Position numbers and translations under genes: made by a program. Under the pieces are notes generated by a model. It was not told where the DNA came from, ran no database searches, and saw nothing but the letters and a program-made list of their open reading frames with translations. Of a DNA stretch of 11,386 nt, positions 6,865-11,386 are shown piece after piece (within the stretch, counting starts at the first letter, position 1; the number at the start of each line of letters is the position of its first letter). Origin of the DNA: JALENY01 sp036310185 (GTDB taxonomy: Bacteria > Bacillota > Clostridia > Lachnospirales > Lachnospiraceae); NCBI GenBank assembly GCA_036310185.1, contig JAXJSH010000080.1, forward strand, positions 1-11,386. Direction: 5' to 3'.

Positions 6865-7182
6865 TAAGATTTATCCAAATCATTCTCAGCCCGTTCGGGC
6901 AGATTTCCCAGATTTTGTTTATTTTGTATTTTATTATGTTTTTCTGTTTTAATGATCCTTTTATTTTCGTATCTTCTTTTTCAGTATCTTCTTTTCACAC
7001 ACATTTTATCTTATTTTCATTTTCTCTCATATATGCTTTGATTATGATTGTGTTTTCCATTAAATCTCTTTTATCTTATCATTTTTTCTATTGTACTTTT
7101 TCCAACTTTTCCTGCTGCCGTTTCCAGCTTCTCTTTCTTTTATCTCATTCCTTAATTTATTTAAAACCGAAAGGAGTCCTTT
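6865..7182 (+). promoter_or_regulatory. Long pyrimidine-rich leader of the SipW operon
   Basis: There is no gene I can support in this stretch. By hand count 6951-7150 is 55% T, 21.5% C, 17% A and only 6.5% G on the plus strand. Apart from a GCCC/GGGC hairpin at about 6889-6900 it should be largely unstructured. It matches no riboswitch class I know. A C-over-G bias in an unstructured leader is the composition expected of Rho-binding regions, so conditional early termination is one possibility; this is inference. The leader ends in AAAGGAG, seven bases before the SipW ATG. Confidence 0.45.
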
Positions 7183-7686
7183 ATGAAAAAGATCTTCCAA
7201 ATCTACCAGATTTGCCTTCACTTCGTCACTGCCGCCTTCTTATTTCTGGCTCTGATCAACCTGATGCCGCGCTTTTTCGGTATCCGACCATTTGTCGTTT
7301 TGTCCGGATCCATGGAACCGGAGATTTCAACGGGCGCCGTTGTCTTTGTGGACACACGGGCTGCCCCGGAACAGATGCATGTGGGTGATGTGATCACCTA
7401 TCAGCTTAATGGAACAAACATTACCCACCGAATCGTGGCAGAAACTGTCTCTGCCGTCACCACAAAAGGCGATGCCAATGAGCAGGCCGACTTTTCCCCG
7501 GTTCCGCGGGCTTCCATTCTGGGTCTTGTCCTCTTTGCCATTCCATTTCTCGGTTTTATCTATTCCATAATTTCCCAACCTGTTTTTATTGCGGTATTAA
7601 GTTCACTCCTTGCAGTGAACTTAATCATAGAAGCCATTTGCAGTCTTAAAACTCATACCAGAAAAGAAAAGGAGAAATCAACATGA
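7183..7686 (+). CDS. sipW: SipW-type (ER-like) type I signal peptidase
   Basis: This 167-residue membrane-bound signal peptidase removes the signal peptides of TasA/camelysin-type substrates at the outer membrane face. It belongs to the ER/archaeal-like S26B class that uses a Ser-His pair instead of the bacterial Ser-Lys dyad. Visible are the nucleophile Ser43 in LSGSMEP, His82 in THRIV where P-type enzymes have Lys, and Asp97 in TKGDAN. There is one N-terminal membrane segment (about 8-31) and two hydrophobic segments at the C-terminus (about 112-150), as in Bacillus SipW. AAAGGAG precedes the ATG. It is the first gene of the operon and overlaps the next gene by ATGA. The three following genes all have SipW-type signal peptides, which are its likely substrates. 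A perfect inverted repeat lies in the 3' part of the gene. Confidence 0.95.
   Translation: MKKIFQIYQICLHFVTAAFLFLALINLMPRFFGIRPFVVLSGSMEPEISTGAVVFVDTRAAPEQMHVGDVITYQLNGTNITHRIVAETVSAVTTKGDANEQADFSPVPRASILGLVLFAIPFLGFIYSIISQPVFIAVLSSLLAVNLIIEAICSLKTHTRKEKEKST
7596..7625 (+). repeat. Perfect 12-base-pair inverted repeat inside sipW
   Basis: ATTAAGTTCACT (7596-7607) and AGTGAACTTAAT (7614-7625) are exact reverse complements around a six-base loop. It sits in the part of sipW encoding the last membrane segment, 57 bases before the next start codon. There is no T-run after it, so it is not a terminator. Confidence 0.85.
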
Positions 7687-8336
7687 ACAAAAAAAGATTT
7701 GCAGCAATCCTCACATTACTGACCCTTACGCTCAGTCTCACCATCGGCGGTTCCATCGCATACCTGACCGATTCCGAACACACAGACAATCATTTTACTG
7801 TGGGAAAAGTGGACATCAAACTGACCGAACCCAACTGGAAAGAAGATGAAAATCAGGAACTGCAGGCCGGTGTGACCATCGCCAAAGATCCAACTCTGAC
7901 CAATACCGGAATTAACGACGCTTATGTTTATCTGGAAGTTCAAATTCCCATGGCAGATGTAATTACGGCTGCCGCCGACGGTACCCGCCTGAACAAAGGC
8001 GCCGCTGCCCATCAGCCGTTATTTACTTTCCAGGCTGACAAAAACTGGTCTCTGATCAGCCAGCAGGAATCAGACAATCACATGGTCTATACCTACTCTT
8101 ATAACGAGATACTGGAACCCGGACAGTCCACAAGTGCACTGTTTAAAACGGTTACTTTTGCCAATGTAATAGAAGGGCAGATTGACGGTGCCGATTTTGA
8201 TATTCCGGTCGCAGGCTTTGCAATTCAGACTGCTCATACCGGTGACGGAAGCGGTGATATTCCGTCAGAAGCAAAAACAGCCTATAACAAGTATATAAAC
8301 CAGAATCTGAATCAGTCCGGTGCAGCTGCAAAATAA
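7683..8336 (+). CDS. TasA/camelysin-like surface protein with SipW-dependent signal peptide (first paralogue)
   Basis: This 217-residue secreted protein has a SipW-type signal peptide: MNKKR, a hydrophobic stretch, then GGSIA-YLTD, with cleavage predicted after Ala26. The mature start (HFTVGKVDIKLTEPNW) matches the opening of TasA/CalY (M73 family) proteins, which polymerise into extracellular fibres in Bacillus. Later it shows the family's DAYVYLEV segment and EPGQSTSALF. There is no membrane anchor or sorting signal at the C-terminus, so it should be released or polymerised outside the cell. The start codon overlaps the SipW stop (ATGA) with AAGGAG upstream, giving tight translational coupling to its peptidase. 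It is the best candidate for the major fibre subunit, by analogy only; peptidase activity was once proposed for this family but I see no catalytic motif. Confidence 0.87.
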   Translation: MNKKRFAAILTLLTLTLSLTIGGSIAYLTDSEHTDNHFTVGKVDIKLTEPNWKEDENQELQAGVTIAKDPTLTNTGINDAYVYLEVQIPMADVITAAADGTRLNKGAAAHQPLFTFQADKNWSLISQQESDNHMVYTYSYNEILEPGQSTSALFKTVTFANVIEGQIDGADFDIPVAGFAIQTAHTGDGSGDIPSEAKTAYNKYINQNLNQSGAAAK

Positions 8337-8414
8337 ACTGCATCATTCAAAACCGGATCAAATCCACAACTATCACCACTAACAACAATAATTTTAAGAA
8401 AGAAGGTAACGCAA

Positions 8415-8969
8415 ATGGCCAATAACAAAAAACTTCTTCCAGGTATTTTACTCGGCTTTTTAGCAGCTGCACTCACCGGAACAACCATCGCATTTTTTAC
8501 TTCTCATGACAGAGCCGTCAATCAGGTCGGTATTGGATATAATGAATCCAGAATTGAAGAAAACTTTCCCACACCGACTCCGATCATTCCAAATGAGAAC
8601 ACACCAAATACAAAAGTTGTGACCGTGACAAATACGGATTCAGTCCCCTGCTATGTCCGCGTATCGGTTTCCTTCAGCGACAGCGCCATTGGCAATGCAG
8701 CTGAACTTCTCAAATTGAATACCACGGACTGGATCTTCTGTTCGGAAACAGAGGACACAAAACTGGGCGGCTACTACTATTACAAAGAACCGCTGCAGCC
8801 CGGTCAGTCTACCGTCCCGCTGTTCGAAGGTATCACAGTTACCGCTGATGCGGATTTTTCCCAAAAAGAATCCGGTGATACTTTTGAAGTAATCGTCTAC
8901 GAAGAATCTGTTCAGCAGGGAGACTATACATCCTGTCAGGATGCCTGGAACCAATTTATCCGTGAATAA
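8415..8969 (+). CDS. Small TasA-like secreted protein with SipW-dependent signal peptide (second paralogue)
   Basis: This 184-residue secreted protein has the SipW-type N-terminus: MANNKK, a hydrophobic stretch, then GTTIA-FFTS, with predicted cleavage after Ala26. A proline-rich linker (TPTPIIPNENTP) follows instead of the usual GxVDIxL opening. The single domain carries PCYVRV, then a Trp-containing strand, GGYYYYKEPLQPGQST and PLFEG. The same module, in the same order, appears in the next gene (PCYIR, GDYYYYKNILNP, LFQG). It has no anchor. A GAAGG ribosome site lies before the ATG, after a 78-base gap from the first paralogue that holds no terminator or promoter I can see. Its likely role is a minor fibre subunit or adaptor, inferred from gene order. 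Confidence 0.82.
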   Translation: MANNKKLLPGILLGFLAAALTGTTIAFFTSHDRAVNQVGIGYNESRIEENFPTPTPIIPNENTPNTKVVTVTNTDSVPCYVRVSVSFSDSAIGNAAELLKLNTTDWIFCSETEDTKLGGYYYYKEPLQPGQSTVPLFEGITVTADADFSQKESGDTFEVIVYEESVQQGDYTSCQDAWNQFIRE

Positions 8970-8984
8970 AGGAGGTGATTTTTC

Positions 8985-10301
8985 ATGAAAAAAACAAAAT
9001 CACGCAGAAAACCCATTCTGATTCTGGGACTTGCGTTTTTTATTGCCGGAACAATCGGCGGAACTTATGCTTACTATTCTGACAGCATCACGGTCGAAAA
9101 CCGGATTCAGCTGGGCGACATCGATATTTCGCTGGAAGAATATTGTCTGGATGAAAATCAGAAGGAACAGGTCTATGACCAAAACATCCAGGTCCTGCCC
9201 GGCGATACGGTTTCAAAAATCCCACGTATTACCTGTCTGACGGAACCCTGCTATATCCGTGCTTTGATCACACACAGCAGCCCAGTTATCAATAACACAG
9301 TTACGGACGACATAATTACTGAAGACACAACTACCGAGGGCACAACTACCAGGAACGCAACTACCGAGGACACAACTACTGAGGACACAATTTCCTGCGA
9401 TTCCTCTCAAATTCAGGCCGATGAATATCCGGATATTCTGACCGACGAAAACATTTTCGGCTTATCTGAATCCTGGATAAAAATCGGTGATTACTACTAT
9501 TATAAGAATATTCTGAATCCAAAGGAATCCGCAGACCTTTTTCAGGGGGTTTTTATCCCTTACGAATGGGACAACGAACATGCAGAACAAAAACTAAATC
9601 TGAATATTCAGATTGATGCAGTCCAGGCCGAGCATTTCACTCCGGATTTTTCTTCGGATCAGCCCTGGGGCAATGAAGAAATTGAAGTCTGCGCGCACAG
9701 CGGCGACCGTTCAGCGCTTGTGAATCCATACACTACCATGTATGTAGAATTTGAAGGCAATTCTCACAAACTGGTAGCAGTGCCAAAAGATTTCTTTTCC
9801 AATCTGGGGCAGGCTATGCCCGGTGATCTCTTAAATGACACAGTCACCCTGAAAAATACAACAGAAGACGAGGTGGAACTCCTTTTCCACACCGCACTGC
9901 CGGAAACTCTTACGGAAGAGCAAAAATCGCTTCTTACCAAAATAGAACTGGCCATTTTTCTGGACGGAGATAAATTATATGAAGGCAATCTGGAAGCAGC
10001 GAGCCTGAGTTCTGATATTTCTCTGGGCAAATACCAAAGCCAGGAAAACAAAGAGTTCACATTTTCCCTAACTGTTCCAGCCGAACTGAAAAATCAGTAT
10101 GCACTGGCGGACACCGTAGTCCGATGGGTATTTTCCGTACAGCAGGATGGAAAAGCCACACCGGTCGGTACCGGCGATACCATGATGTTCCTGCCGTTTC
10201 TGTTTCTTGGCGGAGGAGGACTTCTGCTGCTCGGCATCTATTTTATACTGATTATCCGGCAAAAGCGAAAAAATCCAAAAGGAAAAACACATGTCATCTG
10301 A
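8985..10301 (+). CDS. Membrane/wall-anchored two-domain TasA-like protein with pentapeptide repeat insert
   Basis: This is a 438-residue surface protein. The SipW-type signal peptide ends GGTYA-YYSD (cleavage after Ala29), followed by QLGDIDISLEEY. Domain 1 (about 40-235) has the module of the preceding gene: EPCYIR, then SWIKIGDYYYYKNILNP and DLFQG. Between PCYIR and the Trp strand lies an inserted Thr/Glu/Asp-rich repeat (107-136). Domain 2 (about 240-390) begins near TTMYVEFEG and has MPGDLLNDTVTLKN and IFLDGDKLYEGNL, a TasA-related beta domain often seen before anchors. The tail is PVGTGD (393-398), a hydrophobic Gly/Leu segment (402-424) and RQKRK. This resembles a sorting signal but lacks LPXTG, so either an unusual sortase or simple membrane anchoring is possible. 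AAGGAGGTGA before the ATG is near-perfect; 15 bases separate it from the previous stop. Confidence 0.85.
   Translation: MKKTKSRRKPILILGLAFFIAGTIGGTYAYYSDSITVENRIQLGDIDISLEEYCLDENQKEQVYDQNIQVLPGDTVSKIPRITCLTEPCYIRALITHSSPVINNTVTDDIITEDTTTEGTTTRNATTEDTTTEDTISCDSSQIQADEYPDILTDENIFGLSESWIKIGDYYYYKNILNPKESADLFQGVFIPYEWDNEHAEQKLNLNIQIDAVQAEHFTPDFSSDQPWGNEEIEVCAHSGDRSALVNPYTTMYVEFEGNSHKLVAVPKDFFSNLGQAMPGDLLNDTVTLKNTTEDEVELLFHTALPETLTEEQKSLLTKIELAIFLDGDKLYEGNLEAASLSSDISLGKYQSQENKEFTFSLTVPAELKNQYALADTVVRWVFSVQQDGKATPVGTGDTMMFLPFLFLGGGGLLLLGIYFILIIRQKRKNPKGKTHVI
9303..9392 (+). repeat. 15-base tandem repeat encoding TEDTT pentapeptides
   Basis: Five clear in-frame units (9318-9332, 9333-9347, 9348-9362, 9363-9377, 9378-9392) read TEDTT, TEGTT, TRNAT, TEDTT and TEDTI. 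A more degenerate unit, TDDII, precedes them at 9303-9317. The units differ by a few bases each. The in-frame unit length allows change in copy number without frameshift. Confidence 0.9.
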
Positions 10302-10328
10302 AAATTTCAAAGAGGAGCGTAATCAGAA

Positions 10329-11386
10329 ATGAAAAAGAAACTTCAGCGTGCTTTATGCGCAGCCCTTTTGTTGGTGTGCATAACCGCAAACACATTTAGT
10401 ACATATGCAGCAACAGAAGAAACTGTTATTGCCAGCATATCAGAAAATACCCTCAAAGCTCGTTCCGTTCTGAATAGTACCTCTGCCATGCCGGTCCACT
10501 ATTATCCTTATGAAACTTTCTGGGGCGGCAGCGGAATCATGTATATAGAAGACGACGATTCCAATCCGGACAGTCTCGGAAAACGCCGGCTTGTCTACTG
10601 TCTGGAGTGGGGCAAACATACACCTTCCGGAAATCTTACCGCAAACGGATGGCAGAATCAAAAAGTTCTTTACGCCATGTATTTCGGCAGTATGTACTGG
10701 GGCGAAACCTGTTGGTATGCACCCTATTCCACCGGCGACTGGCAGCTGGATTATACCGCCACGCAGGCAGCGATCTGGGTACTGACCGGTCAGTTCACAC
10801 TGGATTATGCCTGCAATTATATTATCGACTGCTGCAATGGCCCGGCTACACGGGAGCAGCGTCAGCTTGTAGAAGCCGCCTGCACAAAACTGGTTAACGG
10901 AGCTAACAATACCGTCACTTTTGGCAACTGGACCACAAATGGCTGGATGGATCTTTCTATCTCCAGCGCAGTCAATTTCGATGTAACCGGTTACGAAGAC
11001 ATCTGGACTGACCATTCCGATGGCTATTACTGCTCCGGCGGAACATTTCACACTATCTTCAACACATATACCGGACGCGATATGCGCCACCAGATTACGG
11101 ATTTGAACATCACAGTACCGGACGGTGTCGAAATAAGGAAATCGGACGAAACCACTGTTTCCGACTTCAGCCTGTGTATCGAAGAATCTCAGTATCTGGA
11201 ATGGCAGGAAACAGGAAAAGACATCCCTGTGACAGTTACCGTAACGCTTCCCCGTTTGTGGGGAGCCGGTATATATCTGCCCTCCGACACATCCTATCAA
11301 TCGGTTACACTGATCACGCCAATATCCAAATCCGATACTGTTACTTTTACCAAAACCATAACTTTGCATATCCCACAGGTCACACC
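10329..11386 (+). CDS. Thioester-domain (TQXA) surface adhesin, 3' end beyond the window
   Basis: This open frame runs 352 codons to the window edge without a stop. The N-terminus is a conventional Sec signal peptide (MKKKLQRALCAALLLV..., cleavage near FSTYA-A, about residue 27), unlike the SipW-type signals of its neighbours. The mature start carries a bacterial thioester/TQXA domain. Cys91 in VYCLEW..TPSG and Gln146 in TQAAIW are the pair that forms the internal Cys-Gln thioester in this family, and VLYAMYFG between them corresponds to the usual IL-x-n-YP segment. Such domains in Gram-positive adhesins bind host surfaces covalently. Residues from about 195 on look like beta-sandwich material (DLSISSAVNFDVTGYED, DLNITVPDGVEI) that may be stalk. 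Extra Cys residues (128, 161 region, 172-173) are notable. GAGGAG lies 11 bases before the ATG. It follows the anchored protein by 27 bases in the same operon. Confidence 0.85.
   Translation, partial: MKKKLQRALCAALLLVCITANTFSTYAATEETVIASISENTLKARSVLNSTSAMPVHYYPYETFWGGSGIMYIEDDDSNPDSLGKRRLVYCLEWGKHTPSGNLTANGWQNQKVLYAMYFGSMYWGETCWYAPYSTGDWQLDYTATQAAIWVLTGQFTLDYACNYIIDCCNGPATREQRQLVEAACTKLVNGANNTVTFGNWTTNGWMDLSISSAVNFDVTGYEDIWTDHSDGYYCSGGTFHTIFNTYTGRDMRHQITDLNITVPDGVEIRKSDETTVSDFSLCIEESQYLEWQETGKDIPVTVTVTLPRLWGAGIYLPSDTSYQSVTLITPISKSDTVTFTKTITLHIPQVT

Noticed and set aside
6846..7388. 180-codon plus-strand frame upstream of and overlapping sipW
   Set aside because: Its TTG start lies inside the promoter, before the likely transcription start, with no ribosome site. 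The Phe/Leu/Ser-rich content simply reflects T-rich DNA, and its end overlaps the well-supported sipW in another frame.
9303..9392. CRISPR-like repeat
   Set aside because: The units are contiguous, 15 bases, in frame and coding; there are no spacers.
10440..11369. 309-codon minus-strand open frame opposite the thioester protein
   Set aside because: It is the antisense of a gene with clear signal peptide and TQXA motifs. The predicted protein shows no recognisable domain and the Cys/Gly/Ile pattern of an antisense shadow.

Overview
The window looks like a chromosomal segment of a gut-type Clostridia bacterium (Bacillota), most likely Lachnospiraceae. The reasons are purine-rich Shine-Dalgarno sites, sigma-A promoters with 17-base spacers, an FMN riboswitch ahead of an ECF-type riboflavin transporter, and a SipW/TasA-like surface locus. 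This is inferred from gene content; there is no rRNA marker in the window.

Layout. Bases 1-122 hold nothing I can name. On the minus strand, 123-1976 carry a Nudix hydrolase followed by an aldo/keto reductase with two C-terminal iron-sulfur motifs, probably co-transcribed. Upstream of them (2168-3319, minus) is a complete riboflavin-uptake unit: promoter, FMN riboswitch, regulatory terminator, ribU and final terminator. Between 3432 and about 3760 a strong plus-strand promoter drives a short transcript with three tiny ribosome-ready reading frames and two large hairpins but no ordinary gene. This is an orphan leader or small RNA. From 3801 to 6728 (minus) lies a three-gene ABC importer: lipoprotein, permease and ATPase of the ABC_sub_bind / TrpXYZ type. 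It has its own promoter, an intergenic hairpin and a terminator.

From 6830 to the window end the plus strand carries a surface-structure operon. A strong promoter and a roughly 320-base pyrimidine-rich leader precede a SipW-type (ER-like Ser-His) signal peptidase. Three proteins follow whose N-termini have the SipW-dependent signal form (short hydrophobic stretch ending in Ala then Tyr/Phe): two free TasA/camelysin-like proteins and one larger protein with a membrane anchor and a non-canonical sorting-like tail. The last gene is cut by the window edge. It encodes a secreted protein with a TQXA/thioester domain, the domain by which several Gram-positive adhesins bind host targets covalently.

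How the pieces may work together: SipW would process the three TasA-like proteins. The two free ones could form a fibre, the 438-residue protein could hold it in the membrane or wall, and the thioester protein could be the adhesive component. The individual domain calls are well supported; the assembled fibre is inference from gene order and signal-peptide type. The promoters of the ABC operon (minus) and the SipW operon (plus) are divergent, about 100 bases apart, so the two could share regulatory input.
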